Source: Deltaproteobacteria bacterium
Lineage (GTDB): Bacteria > Myxococcota > Myxococcia > Myxococcales > 40CM-4-68-19
Direction of reading: 5' to 3'
DNA: 64,000 nt
Assembly: GCA_005879535.1 (NCBI GenBank)
Contig: VBKI01000064.1
Location: forward strand, 139,895 to 203,894
In this document: piece by piece, positions 43,468 through 53,904 of the stretch
Layout of the letters: each line of letters starts with the position of its first letter
How positions within the stretch are numbered: the first letter of the stretch is position 1
Position numbers and translations under genes: made by a program
The notes under the pieces: generated by a model
What the model saw: the letters and a program-made list of their open reading frames with translations, nothing else
Told to the model about the DNA's origin: nothing
Database searches by the model: none

Positions 43468-44477
43468 CCTCGGGCGCGCTCAGCTTCGCGCACCCCTGGG
43501 CGCTTCTCGGTCTTCTCGCGCTCGCTCCGGCGGCCTGGCTGCTCCGGCGGAGGCGAACCACGCTGCCGCGGCTGCGGGTGCCGGACGGCGAAGGCGCCCG
43601 AAGCGTCGCGCCGTCCACCTGGGCGCGGCTCTGGTGGCTGCCGGGCGCGCTGCTCCTCGCTGCGGTGGCGCTGACCAGCATCGGCGTCTCCGGACCGCGG
43701 CTGCGGGCCTCCCGCCGGCAGGATCTCTCGGTCGAAGGCATCGACATCGTCGTCGCGTTCGACCTCTCCACTTCCATGCTCGCCGCCGACTTCCGCCCCA
43801 AGGACCGGATCACCGTCGCGAAGGAGGTGCTGAAGAGCTTCATCGCCTCGCGGCAGAACGACCGGATAGGGCTCGTGGTGTTCGCGGGCGAGGCATACAC
43901 CCAATGCCCGCTGACGCTCGACTACAAGGTGCTCGAGTCGCTGCTCGATCAGGTGCGCACCGGCGTAATCGTCGACGGCACCGCCATCGGCAACGCGCTG
44001 GGAACGGCGGTGAACCGGCTGCGCGAATCCGAGGCGAAGAGCCGCGTGATCATCCTCATCACGGACGGCGACAACAACGCCGGCAACCTCTCGCCGCTGC
44101 AGGCGGCGGGGATCGCCAAGGATCTCGGGATCAAGGTCTTCACCATCCTGATCGGCAAGGGTGGCCGCGTCCCTTATCCCACCGGGACCGATCTGTTCGG
44201 CCGCACCACGTACGAGCCGGTGGAGATCGACGTCAATCCCGAGCTGCTCCAGCAGATCGCCAACCTCACCGGTGGCTCCTATTACGCGGCGACCGACAAG
44301 GAATCGCTGGAGAGAGGCCTCAGCGACGTGCTCGACAGCCTGGAGAAGAGCAAGATCTACGACGTGGGAGGAAGCACCCGCTACGACGAGTGGTACGCGC
44401 GCTTCTTCGTGCCGGCGGCGCTCTTCGGGCTTCTCGGCGTCGCCCTGCGCGGCACGCGCATGCAGGGGGCGCCATGA
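43464..44477 (+). CDS. batA: BatA-like von Willebrand A membrane protein
   Basis: 337 residues. A span near the N-terminus (HPWALLGLLALAPAAWLL), a second (LLAAVALTSIGVSG), then a von Willebrand A domain with the intact MIDAS motif VVAFDLSTSMLA (D-x-S-x-S) and the later TDGDN. A C-terminal span (FFVPAALFGLLGVAL) closes it. In Bacteroides the Bat proteins support aerotolerance, though the biochemical role is unsettled. ATGA overlaps at both ends. Confidence 0.92.
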   Translation: MTSGALSFAHPWALLGLLALAPAAWLLRRRRTTLPRLRVPDGEGARSVAPSTWARLWWLPGALLLAAVALTSIGVSGPRLRASRRQDLSVEGIDIVVAFDLSTSMLAADFRPKDRITVAKEVLKSFIASRQNDRIGLVVFAGEAYTQCPLTLDYKVLESLLDQVRTGVIVDGTAIGNALGTAVNRLRESEAKSRVIILITDGDNNAGNLSPLQAAGIAKDLGIKVFTILIGKGGRVPYPTGTDLFGRTTYEPVEIDVNPELLQQIANLTGGSYYAATDKESLERGLSDVLDSLEKSKIYDVGGSTRYDEWYARFFVPAALFGLLGVALRGTRMQGAP

Positions 44478-45529
44478 CGGGGATCCAGACCACCCTGTTG
44501 GGCCAGCACATCCGCGTGCTCACGCCGCTCTTGCTCTGGATTGCGCCCCTGGGGCTGATCGCCGGTGTGCTGGCGGCCGTCCGATCCTGGCAGCGCCAGC
44601 AGCGCGTCGCGGCGCTCGTCCCGGGTCCGCGACTCGGGCACGTGATCCAGGGCGGCGGTTCCAGCCAGGGCATCGCGAAGGGTTCGCTGCTCGGGCTTGG
44701 ACTCTTCTTCCTCTTCGTCGCCGCCGCCGGCCTGCAGTGTGGCGAGCGGACGGAGCTGGTGAAGCGCACCGGGATCGATCTGGTCGTGGCGCTGGACGCG
44801 TCGAACAGCATGCTGGCGCGCGATGTGAAGCCCTCGCGGATCGAGCGCGCGAAGCTGGAAGTGACGGCGCTGCTCGATCGGCTGAAGGGAGATCGGGTCG
44901 GCCTGGTGGTGTTCGCGGGCGACGCGTTCATCCAATGCCCGCTGACCACCGATTACTCCGCCGCCCGGTTGTTCCTGCGCGCCGTGGCACCCGTCAGCAT
45001 GGCCACGCAGGGGACCGCCATCGCGGACGCTCTCTATGAAGCCCGGGAAGTCCTCGAGGGCGGCGGGCGCGGCGAGGCGGGCAAGGCGGTGCTGCTCATC
45101 ACCGACGGCGAAGATCACCGCGGCGATGCGATCGCCGCCGCTTCGGCCTTGGCCGACGCCGGGATCCGCATCTTCGCGGTGGCGGTCGGGGGGGCGGAGG
45201 GCGAACCCATCCCGGTGCTCGACCGCGAGGGCAATCTGACCGGCTACAAGAAGGACAAGGAGGGCCGCACCGTCCTCACCCGCACCGACGCGGCGGGCCT
45301 GCGCGATCTGACCGCGCGCGGCAACGGCCTCTTGCTCACCGCTTCGGGCGCCGATCTCGGAGTGCTGAAGTTCCTGCCGGAGCTGGAGAAGATCCAGAAG
45401 GGCGAAATCGAGTCGCGCCTCTCCGTCCAGTACGACGACAAGTACGCCTGGTTCGCCTGGCCGGCGTTCGCGCTGCTCTGCGCCGCCGCTGCGCTCGGCG
45501 AGGGCCCGCTGCGGCGGAGGCCGGCATGA
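44474..45529 (+). CDS. batB: BatB-like von Willebrand A membrane protein
   Basis: 351 residues, a paralogue of the preceding gene. Spans are at LLLWIAPLGLIAGVLAAV and GLGLFFLFVAAAGL, the MIDAS site is VVALDASNSMLA, and ITDGEDHRGD is the second metal loop. The repeated FIQCPLTTDYSAARLFLRA segment corresponds to TQCPLTLDYKVLESLL of BatA. Together the two probably form a heteromeric VWA platform for MoxR. Confidence 0.92.
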   Translation: MTGIQTTLLGQHIRVLTPLLLWIAPLGLIAGVLAAVRSWQRQQRVAALVPGPRLGHVIQGGGSSQGIAKGSLLGLGLFFLFVAAAGLQCGERTELVKRTGIDLVVALDASNSMLARDVKPSRIERAKLEVTALLDRLKGDRVGLVVFAGDAFIQCPLTTDYSAARLFLRAVAPVSMATQGTAIADALYEAREVLEGGGRGEAGKAVLLITDGEDHRGDAIAAASALADAGIRIFAVAVGGAEGEPIPVLDREGNLTGYKKDKEGRTVLTRTDAAGLRDLTARGNGLLLTASGADLGVLKFLPELEKIQKGEIESRLSVQYDDKYAWFAWPAFALLCAAAALGEGPLRRRPA

Positions 45530-46404
45530 GCGCGCTCCTCCTCGCCGTCCTGCTCGCCGCGCCGGAACGCGTGGTGATCGTGGCGAAGAAGAGCGAGCCC
45601 CCCGGCGTCGTCACGCGGCTGCGGCAGTCGCTCGCGCGTTCCGCGCGTCGCCTGTACGAGCGGGAGGACGACGACGTCGCCGAGGGAAACGCCTTGGCCG
45701 CGCAGGACGATCCCGAAGGCGCGCTGCGCGAATACGACCGCGCCCGCGCGCGGTTGCCGGAAGATGCCCGCCTCGCCTTCGACCGCGCGGCCGTGCTCCT
45801 CAAGCTCGATCCATCGAAGGCAGCGGAAGCGGCCAGCGAGGCGACGCAGGCCCTCCAGCGCGGAGATGCGGACCTCAAGCCGAAGGCCGCCTACCATCTC
45901 GCCCTCGCGAACGAGGCGATGGGTCATGCGGAGGAGGCCGTCCGCCACTACGGCGCCGCCCTCGCGCTGGATCCGATGGATACGGACTCCAAGGTGAACC
46001 TCGAGCTGCTCCTGCGCACGCAGCAGGAACGGCGGCAGAATCCCGCCGGCCAACCGCGACCCGATCAACCCCCGCGACAGGGCGATCAACCGAAGCCCGA
46101 GCCGCAGAAGGGCGAAGCTCCACAGAAACGGGACCAATCGCGCCCGGAGGACCCGGGCGAACGACAGAAGCAGAGCGACGCGCAGCAGCGGCAGGACGAC
46201 TCCGCGCAGCAGGAAGGCAGGAAGGAGCCCGAGTCACAGCCGCAGACCGGCCCGCGGGCCGCCCAGGACAAGCCGGTCGATCGCAGCGAGGCGCAGCGGT
46301 TGCTCGACGCCCTGCGCACGAGCGAAAAAAATCTGGAGATCTGGCGGTTCGCGAAGAAGAAGACGGAGGCGAGGAAGCGAAGTGATCCCGAGAAGGACTG
46401 GTAA
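45526..46404 (+). CDS. batC: BatC-like TPR protein
   Basis: 292 residues. Short N-terminal hydrophobic segment, then at least three TPR repeats (PEGALREYDRARARLPEDAR, KPKAAYHLALANEAMGHAEE, AVRHYGAALALDPMDTDS), and a long, low-complexity tail rich in Gln, Pro, Lys and Asp up to the C-terminus. The tail is expected to be disordered. The last 23 bases overlap batD. Confidence 0.88.
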   Translation: MSALLLAVLLAAPERVVIVAKKSEPPGVVTRLRQSLARSARRLYEREDDDVAEGNALAAQDDPEGALREYDRARARLPEDARLAFDRAAVLLKLDPSKAAEAASEATQALQRGDADLKPKAAYHLALANEAMGHAEEAVRHYGAALALDPMDTDSKVNLELLLRTQQERRQNPAGQPRPDQPPRQGDQPKPEPQKGEAPQKRDQSRPEDPGERQKQSDAQQRQDDSAQQEGRKEPESQPQTGPRAAQDKPVDRSEAQRLLDALRTSEKNLEIWRFAKKKTEARKRSDPEKDW

Positions 46405-48196
46405 AGCGTTTGCTCTGGCGTTTCTCCTTGCGCTGCCCGCGCTCGCGGCGGCGGAGGTGGAGCTGTCCGCGACGGCGGACGCGACGGAAATCGCCCTCGA
46501 CGGCACCGTGACGTTGCGGATCTCCGCCACCTACGCCTCGAAGGCGGAGACCGGAGATCTCGTGGTGCCGGCGTTCGCCGACTTCGACGTCGTCAGCCGG
46601 TCGCACTCGGAACAGGTGACCTTTACGCTCTCGAGCAGCGCGCCGAGCTTTCGCAGGACGGTGATCACCTCGCTCGCGCTGACGCCCAGGCGCGTGGGCG
46701 AGCTCAGCATCGAGCCCGCGCGGCTCGAGTTCCATGGCAAGAGCTTCCAGACCGAGCGGATCCGGATCCGGGTCGTCCCCGCCGGCCAGGCCGCCCGCGG
46801 AGGCACGCAGTCGCCCGACGCTTCCGCCGATGACAGGCTCCCTGACAACCTCGATCCCTTTGCCGACGTGCATCCAGGGCAGCGCGACCTGGTGCTGCGG
46901 GCGGCGGTGGACAACGAGCGGCCATTCGTCGGTCAACAGATCTCGTATTCGCTCTACCTGCTCGCGCGAACCAACGTGAGCAGCATCGAGAAGCTGCAGA
47001 TCCCGCGCCTGGACGGCTTCTGGAGCGAGGACGTCGAGGCCCCGCAGCAGCTCGTCCCCGAGCAGCGCATCCTCGACGGCGTCCCGTACACCGCATATCT
47101 GTTGAGGCGGCGCGCGCTGTTCGCGCTCCGACCCGGGAAGGCCACCATCGAGGCCGCCGAAGTCCAGGTGCTCACGGGCTTCGGAATGCTCTTCTCGCGC
47201 GGCAGCTCCCGGCGCACGTCGCAGGCGTTGCAGATCGACGTGCAGCCGCTGCCGCCCGGAAAGCCTGCCGGATTCGACGTCGGCAACGTAGGCCAGTGGA
47301 CGCTCACCGCTTCAGCGGAGCCGTCCACCGCGCCCGTCGGACAGCCGATCACGTTCCGCCTGGTGGCGAGCGGACGCGGCAACATTCGCGACCTGCGGTT
47401 GCCCAGGCTTCCCGCCGTCCCCGGCATGCGCGCGTACGACGCCACCACCGCGGACAAACAGTCGGTCGAGCGCGGAGTGATCACCGGGACGCGCACCGTC
47501 GAGCAGCTTCTCGTTCCCGAGCGGACCGGTGCGGTCGAGATTCCCCCACTGGCGATGGACGTTTTCGACCCCATCCAGAAGCAGTATCGGACGGTGCGGA
47601 CCGAGGCCATCCCGCTGCGGATCTCGGCGGCGCAGGTGGGCCAGCCGGCCGCGGAGCCGATCTCGCAGAACCTGCTCGGCGGCGGCGGGCTGCGACCGAT
47701 CCGGCTGCGGCTGGGGTCCACGCAGCGCGCCACACCGCCGTGGGCAGACCCGTGGTTCTGGCCCGCCCTGGGATTGCCGCCGTTCGGCCTTGCGCTGTTC
47801 CTCGCGTTCGCCGGCCTGCGGCGGATGCTGCACGTGGATCCGGCTCGCCGGCGCGTCCGGCTGGCGCGAAACGCCGCCGAGAGGCGCCTGCGCGGAGCGC
47901 GCGCCCTGCTGGAGCGGGGCGAGCCGGTCGCGTTCTATGCGGAGATCGCTCGGGCCGTGACCGGCTATCTCGCCGACAAGCAGGGCGTCGCGGCGGCGGG
48001 ACTCACCCGTGAGGAGCTCTCCTCGGCGCTGGTCGGGCGAGGCCACTCCGAGGAAACCGTTCGCAGGCTCGTCCGCGTCCTCGACGACTGCGACCGGGCG
48101 CGGTTCGCTCCGGGCAGCGGCGACGCCCCCGCCCGCGAAGCGATGCTTGGACGCGCCGACCAGGTGCTGAGCGAGCTGGACCGGAGGAGCGCTTGA
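46382..48196 (+). CDS. batD: BatD-like oxygen tolerance protein
   Basis: 604 residues. A signal peptide (GKAFALAFLLALPALAAA), then several immunoglobulin-like beta domains starting VELSATADATEIALDGTVTL, a span (PALGLPPFGLALFLAFAGL) and a helical cytoplasmic domain. It matches the BatD/oxygen tolerance family, the periplasmic scaffold of the cluster. The GTG start lies within batC. Its TGA overlaps the TTG of batE. Confidence 0.92.
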   Translation: MIPRRTGKAFALAFLLALPALAAAEVELSATADATEIALDGTVTLRISATYASKAETGDLVVPAFADFDVVSRSHSEQVTFTLSSSAPSFRRTVITSLALTPRRVGELSIEPARLEFHGKSFQTERIRIRVVPAGQAARGGTQSPDASADDRLPDNLDPFADVHPGQRDLVLRAAVDNERPFVGQQISYSLYLLARTNVSSIEKLQIPRLDGFWSEDVEAPQQLVPEQRILDGVPYTAYLLRRRALFALRPGKATIEAAEVQVLTGFGMLFSRGSSRRTSQALQIDVQPLPPGKPAGFDVGNVGQWTLTASAEPSTAPVGQPITFRLVASGRGNIRDLRLPRLPAVPGMRAYDATTADKQSVERGVITGTRTVEQLLVPERTGAVEIPPLAMDVFDPIQKQYRTVRTEAIPLRISAAQVGQPAAEPISQNLLGGGGLRPIRLRLGSTQRATPPWADPWFWPALGLPPFGLALFLAFAGLRRMLHVDPARRRVRLARNAAERRLRGARALLERGEPVAFYAEIARAVTGYLADKQGVAAAGLTREELSSALVGRGHSEETVRRLVRVLDDCDRARFAPGSGDAPAREAMLGRADQVLSELDRRSA

Positions 48197-48975
48197 CGGT
48201 GCTGCTCGCAGCGCTGCTCGCCGCGGAGGCGGGAGGCGTGCAGCTTTTCGCCGACGCGAACGCCGCGTATCTCTCCGGAGACGTCTCGCGCGCCGTCGCG
48301 GCGTACGAGGCGCTCGTCTCCGAAGGCGTCGCCTCCACGGAGCTGGAGACCAACCTGGGCGCCGCTTATCTACGCCAAGGCAAGCGCGGGCTGGCGGTGC
48401 TGCATTTCGAACGCGCGCTGTTCCTGGAGCCCGGCGACGACGACGCCCGGGTGGATCTCGTCGAAGTGCGCCGCGGAAACGTCGACCGCCTCGAGGGTGA
48501 TTCGGACGAAGGCGGAAGCCAGGCCGTAGCGCGCCTGCTGGCGCCGCTCCCGGGTCCCGAGGGCGCTTTTGCATTGGTCGTTCTCTGGGCGGCGGCCTGG
48601 GTCCTGCTGGGGATTCGCCTCCTGGTGCGCGCACCGGCGTGGACGGGCCTGGTCGCCGCGATCTGCTTCGGCGGGGCGTTGCTGTCGGCGCTCGTCGTCG
48701 GGGGCGCTGTCGCCGGGCGCGATCTGGCGATGCGCCGCGCCGTCGTCGTGGCGCAGGCCGTTCCAGCGCGGGAAGGGCCTGCCGAGAGGAGCGTCAGCCG
48801 CTTCGAGATCCACGAGGGCACCACCGTCGGGATCGAGGACGAGGAAGCCGGCTTCAGGCGCGTGAAGCTGGCAAACGGACTGACCGGCTGGGTGCCCGCG
48901 GGCGCGCTCGAGCTGGTGGTCCCGCCCGGGTGGGCGGGACGGCCGGTGCTCGCCGCCCGCGTTGGCCGGCCGTGA
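48193..48975 (+). CDS. batE: BatE-like TPR and SH3 membrane protein
   Basis: 260 residues. Two TPR repeats (YLSGDVSRAVAAYEALVSEG and LGAAYLRQGKRGLAVLHFER), two spans (GAFALVVLWAAAWVLLGIRL and LVAAICFGGALLSALVVGG), and a C-terminal SH3b-like domain (VPAREGPAERSVSRFEIHEG, then LTGWVPAGALELV). This order is typical of BatE. It starts with TTG in the batD stop (TTGA). The cluster probably ends here. Confidence 0.85.
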   Translation: MTVLLAALLAAEAGGVQLFADANAAYLSGDVSRAVAAYEALVSEGVASTELETNLGAAYLRQGKRGLAVLHFERALFLEPGDDDARVDLVEVRRGNVDRLEGDSDEGGSQAVARLLAPLPGPEGAFALVVLWAAAWVLLGIRLLVRAPAWTGLVAAICFGGALLSALVVGGAVAGRDLAMRRAVVVAQAVPAREGPAERSVSRFEIHEGTTVGIEDEEAGFRRVKLANGLTGWVPAGALELVVPPGWAGRPVLAARVGRP

Positions 48976-49130
48976 GCCCCGAAGCGTCGCCCGGGATCCC
49001 GCGTACCACTACCTCGCCGGAAACCGGACCGCGCTGCCCGCCATGATTTTCGCGGTGACGGCGGGCGCGGGGTTCGGCGAAGAGACGTGGGAAGCCGAAC
49101 CCGCCGTGGCGCACTTCGTGTTCAGACAGG
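48976..49130. other. 155-base gap with a coding-like frame after batE
   Basis: No gene is assigned here. A plus-strand frame from a TTG at 48962 has third positions like real genes here and reads a peptide beginning AGREPRSVARDPAYHYLAG, but it runs into the YciI gene on the opposite strand and is not a known family. I regard it as a possible gene remnant. Confidence 0.4.
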
Positions 49131-49436
49131 TCAGCGCGGGCGAGGAGCCAGCGAGTCGAGACCTTCCCGGCCGATGTTCGGATCCCAGACGTAGATCGTG
49201 TCGGAGACGAGGTTCTCGACGTGGTAGGGGTCTTTCGCGAGCAGCGGGCCGATCTCCGACCGATCTTCGATCCGGAGCAGCAGCGCGCCTCCCTCGCGGG
49301 GGACGAATGGCCCCGAGCAGACCATCTTTCCCTGGCCGAGGAGCTCGCGCAGATATGCCCGGTGGCGGTCCACTGTCTGCTGGATGCGTTCGAGCGGAGC
49401 TTCGTACTTCAGCGCGACGAAGGCGTAGAGGGCCAT
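49131..49436 (-). CDS. YciI-like protein
   Basis: 101 residues of the YCII fold (dimeric alpha-beta, ferredoxin-like): MALYAFVALKYEAPLERIQQ, the conserved R-x-H-x-x-Y-L segment VDRHRAYLRELLGQG, then GPFVPREGGALLLRI and DPYHVENLVSD with a conserved histidine/aspartate that may bind a ligand. Function is not established in the family. The start at 49436 was preferred over 49457 because it gives the normal N-terminus. Confidence 0.9.
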   Translation of the reverse strand: MALYAFVALKYEAPLERIQQTVDRHRAYLRELLGQGKMVCSGPFVPREGGALLLRIEDRSEIGPLLAKDPYHVENLVSDTIYVWDPNIGREGLDSLAPRPR

Positions 49437-49517
49437 GCGTTCGCTTCTAGAACGCATCCCATGACGTGTACAGCCTCAAGACATAGCCACAAAGCCGCGC
49501 CGTCGGTGCCGCAGCGG

Positions 49518-49706
49518 CTAGCATTCCTTGCGGCGCTTGCGGGTGCGCTTGCGGCGCGGGCGCGGCGGAGCAGACAGCCGCGAGACGAGCTCCTCCGCCT
49601 CAGTGAGAAGTCCGGCCGCCTCCGCGAGGGCTTCCTCGGTGGCGAGGCCGCACTCGATGGCGTCCGACAGCTCGGATTCGATCCGCTCGCGAAGGCCGTT
49701 CCGCAT
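49518..49706 (-). CDS. Small helical hypothetical protein
   Basis: 62 residues: two acidic helices (GLRERIESELSDAIECGLAT and EEALAEAAGLLTEAEELVSR) and a strongly basic tail (PRPRRKRTRKRRKEC). The amphipathic pattern and codon usage favour a real gene, with divergent transcription from the HD gene at 49736. No known family is recognised; a nucleic-acid-binding role for the tail is only a guess. Confidence 0.6.
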   Translation of the reverse strand: MRNGLRERIESELSDAIECGLATEEALAEAAGLLTEAEELVSRLSAPPRPRRKRTRKRRKEC

Positions 49707-49735
49707 CGCTAACTACGCTAGCCCGAGGCGTTCAC

Positions 49736-50593
49736 ATGGCAACAATTCCGCTCCTGTTCCTGCTCGCGGCGGCCCAGACTCCGGCGGCGCGTGCGCGCGA
49801 GGTCGCCGCCAGACTCCCCTTTGCCTACCGCGCGTACCTCGAGGTTCGCCGGGAGGCCGCCGCGATCGGCGACCCGGCGCTGCGGTCCGCGACCGAGACG
49901 CTGCTGCTCGCTCCGTGGCTACCTCCTGAGGCGTGGGCGTACTCCCACCTCGGCGAGGCGCGTAAGCTGCTCGACGACCCGCGGCTCGAGCTGCCGCCTC
50001 CAAAGAAAGGAGACTTCCTCGCTTCCGCCGGCGGCTCCTGCGAAGGCGGCCACCACGGATACCCAGGTGGGCTCGCCGTCCACACACTCGCCACGCTGCG
50101 CCATGCGCGCGCGCTCGCGGACGTCTACCGCCACGTGTACGGCGTCGACGTCAAAGCGGATCAGCTCACCACAGCCGTCCTCTGGCACGACGCTCTATTG
50201 GCCGCCACCCTCCCCTTCCGCGCCGACGGCTCCTGTGGGCCGGAGCCGGACATCGCGCGAGCGCCTGCCCACCACGTCCTCGGGCTCGCCGCGGGCATCC
50301 TGCGCCACCTTCCGGCCGACCTGCTCTACGTGATCGCGGCGGCGCGCAGTCCGGATCCAGGAGAGATCTGCCCCTGGCTGCAGGCGGCCTCGATCCTCGC
50401 CGAAGGCCGCAAGCTCGAGTGCCCGATGCGGCAGACGGTGGAATCGTTCATCCATCGCTTCGCCGATTCCGACTCGGCGCTGACCGTGCTGACCTGGTCC
50501 CGGTACGAGGCCCGGGCGCCAGGAGGATGGGCGCGCTACGAAGCGCTGCTGCAGGACGGAAACGACGTATTGCTCTTCAGTCGCTCTCCGTGA
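49736..50593 (+). CDS. HD-domain phosphohydrolase-like protein
   Basis: 285 residues. A hydrophobic N-terminus (MATIPLLFLLAAAQ) suggests export. The HD core has H116 in GGLAVHTLATLRHA and the H151-D152 pair in TAVLWHDALLA, followed by histidines in APAHHVLGLAAG, consistent with a metal-dependent phosphohydrolase or esterase. The substrate is unknown; an exported HD protein would be unusual. The 3-prime end overlaps that of the convergent nth gene by 17 bases. Confidence 0.75.
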   Translation: MATIPLLFLLAAAQTPAARAREVAARLPFAYRAYLEVRREAAAIGDPALRSATETLLLAPWLPPEAWAYSHLGEARKLLDDPRLELPPPKKGDFLASAGGSCEGGHHGYPGGLAVHTLATLRHARALADVYRHVYGVDVKADQLTTAVLWHDALLAATLPFRADGSCGPEPDIARAPAHHVLGLAAGILRHLPADLLYVIAAARSPDPGEICPWLQAASILAEGRKLECPMRQTVESFIHRFADSDSALTVLTWSRYEARAPGGWARYEALLQDGNDVLLFSRSP

Positions 50594-51254
50594 CGCCGCG
50601 GCGCGGGCACAGATCGAGGACTGCGCAGCGCGAGCAATGAGGGCGCCGCGACTCGCAGGTCCTTCGCCCGTGCCAGATCAGGAGCTGGTGGGCGCGCCCC
50701 CAGAGCTGCTCCGGCAAGAGCGCGGAGAGCTCGTGCTCCACCTTGCGCGGATCCTCCTGGCGGGTGAGGCCCAGCCGTCGCGAGACGCGGCCTACGTGCG
50801 TATCGACCGGCAGCGCCGGCGTGCCGAACGCGTGGTTCACCACCACGCCCGCCGTCTTCCAGCCGACGCCCGGCAGCTCGCACAGCTCCTCGCGCTTGCG
50901 GGGAATGTGCCCGCCATGGTCGCGGGCGATCCGGGTCATCGTTTCGTGCAGGTTCTTCGCCTTGCCCCGCCAGAGGCCGACGCGCTTGATCTGTTCGCCG
51001 ATGACCTCCGGCGTGCTCCGCGCGTAATGCGCAGCGGTCGGGTAGCGGTCGAACAGCGCCGGCGTCACCTGGTTCACGACGGCGTCGGTGCACTGCGCCG
51101 AAAGCATCACCGAGACGAGCAGCTGCAGCTCGTCCTGGTACTCCAGGGCGATCTTCGCCTCCGGCATCTCCTTCTCCAGCCGGCGGACGATCCGTGCGAA
51201 CCTGCGCGCGCGCTCTGCTTTCGATTCGCGGGCCACCGCAGCCGCGTTTATCAT
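50577..51254 (-). CDS. nth: Endonuclease III
   Basis: 225 residues. DNA glycosylase/AP lyase that removes oxidised pyrimidines. The helix-hairpin-helix is ELPGVGWKTAG with K133 as nucleophile and D151 in PVDTHVGR as the second catalytic residue. The [4Fe-4S] loop C-x6-C-x2-C-x5-C (CESRRPHCSRCAVLDLC) is intact. The ATG at 51254 was chosen as the first credible start, giving the normal size (about 210-225). It faces ltaE divergently. Confidence 0.95.
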   Translation of the reverse strand: MINAAAVARESKAERARRFARIVRRLEKEMPEAKIALEYQDELQLLVSVMLSAQCTDAVVNQVTPALFDRYPTAAHYARSTPEVIGEQIKRVGLWRGKAKNLHETMTRIARDHGGHIPRKREELCELPGVGWKTAGVVVNHAFGTPALPVDTHVGRVSRRLGLTRQEDPRKVEHELSALLPEQLWGRAHQLLIWHGRRTCESRRPHCSRCAVLDLCPRRGVTESD

Positions 51255-51317
51255 GCCCCATCCCGGAGGAGCGGGCTCCGCCCGCGACGGGCGGAGCGCC
51301 TCGGCGCGGAGCATCCA

Positions 51318-52328
51318 ATGGACTTCATCGACCTGCGCAGCGACACCGTGACCCGCCCTACACCCGGCATGCGAAAAGCAATCGCGGCGGCGGAAGTCGG
51401 CGACGACGTCTATGGCGAAGACCCGACCATCAACGCGCTTCAGGACCGCGTCGCCGCCATGCTGGGCAAGGAAGCGGCTGTCTGGGTGCCCACCGGCACC
51501 ATGGCGAACCAGATCGCGCTGGGGTCGCTCGCGGGGATGGGCGACGAGATCATCTGCGACCGGCACTGCCATGTCGTGAACTACGAGGGCGGAGCCATCT
51601 CCGCCTTGTGGGGAGTGCAGAGCCTGGTCGTCGACGGACCTCGCGGGATCTTCACCGCCGAGGCTGTGAAGGCGGTCATCCGCGCGAGCCAGGGCGACCA
51701 CGATCCCCGCCAGAAGGCGGTCGCCATCGAGAACACGCACAACCGCGGCGGCGGAAGCATCTGGCCGCTCGCGCAGCTCGAGGCGGTCGCCGGCGTCGCG
51801 CGTGCCGCCGGCCTCGCCGTTCATCTCGACGGAGCGCGGATCTGGAACGCGCACGTGGCGACCGGGATCCCGCTGCAGCAGTGGTGCGCGAAGGCGGACA
51901 CGGTCTCCGTCTGCCTGAGCAAGGGTCTGGGGGCGCCGGCGGGGTCGCTGGTGGCGACCACGCGCGAGCGGATGAAAGCGGTGCGGCGCCTGCGCAAGCG
52001 CGTCGGAGGTGGGTTGAGGCAGGCAGGGGTGCTCGCCGCTGCGGGCATGTACGCCCTCGACCATCATCTGCAGCGGCTTGCCGAGGACCATGAGAGCGCC
52101 CGAAAGCTCGCGGAGAGCGTTCCGTTTTCCTGGCATGCCCCGGAGACGAACATCCTGCTCGCCGACGTCGCCAACGCGCCGGCGCTGGTCGACGCGGCGA
52201 AAAAGGAAGGGGTGCTGATCAACGCCGTCAGCGGTACCCGCATCCGCGCCGTGACGCATCTCGACTTCCCGCTTGCCCAGGTTCCGGAAGCCGCCGCACG
52301 CCTGCGCCGCGCCGCGGACAGACTCTGA
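51318..52328 (+). CDS. ltaE: Low-specificity L-threonine aldolase
   Basis: 336 residues, a pyridoxal-phosphate enzyme splitting threonine to glycine and acetaldehyde. It opens IDLRSDTVTRPTPGMRKAIA (family hallmark), has DDVYGEDP, and binds the cofactor through K202 in VCLSKGLGAPAGS, with HLDGARIWNA upstream. The normal fold-type I length is kept. The start follows GGAG. Stop lies 22 bases before the AAA+ gene. Confidence 0.95.
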   Translation: MDFIDLRSDTVTRPTPGMRKAIAAAEVGDDVYGEDPTINALQDRVAAMLGKEAAVWVPTGTMANQIALGSLAGMGDEIICDRHCHVVNYEGGAISALWGVQSLVVDGPRGIFTAEAVKAVIRASQGDHDPRQKAVAIENTHNRGGGSIWPLAQLEAVAGVARAAGLAVHLDGARIWNAHVATGIPLQQWCAKADTVSVCLSKGLGAPAGSLVATTRERMKAVRRLRKRVGGGLRQAGVLAAAGMYALDHHLQRLAEDHESARKLAESVPFSWHAPETNILLADVANAPALVDAAKKEGVLINAVSGTRIRAVTHLDFPLAQVPEAAARLRRAADRL

Positions 52329-52342
52329 TCTTCTGGTAGAAT
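52315..52342 (+). promoter_or_regulatory. Promoter of the Ycf46-like ATPase gene
   Basis: CGGACA (52315-52320) and TAGAAT (52337-52342, 5 of 6) are 16 bases apart and overlap the end of ltaE. The -10 ends exactly 8 bases before the GTG at 52351, with no Shine-Dalgarno, consistent with a leaderless transcript. It is a sequence-only prediction. Confidence 0.48.
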
Positions 52343-52350
52343 CGCGGGCC

Positions 52351-53903
<1,553 letters not shown>

Positions 53904-53904
<1 letters not shown>

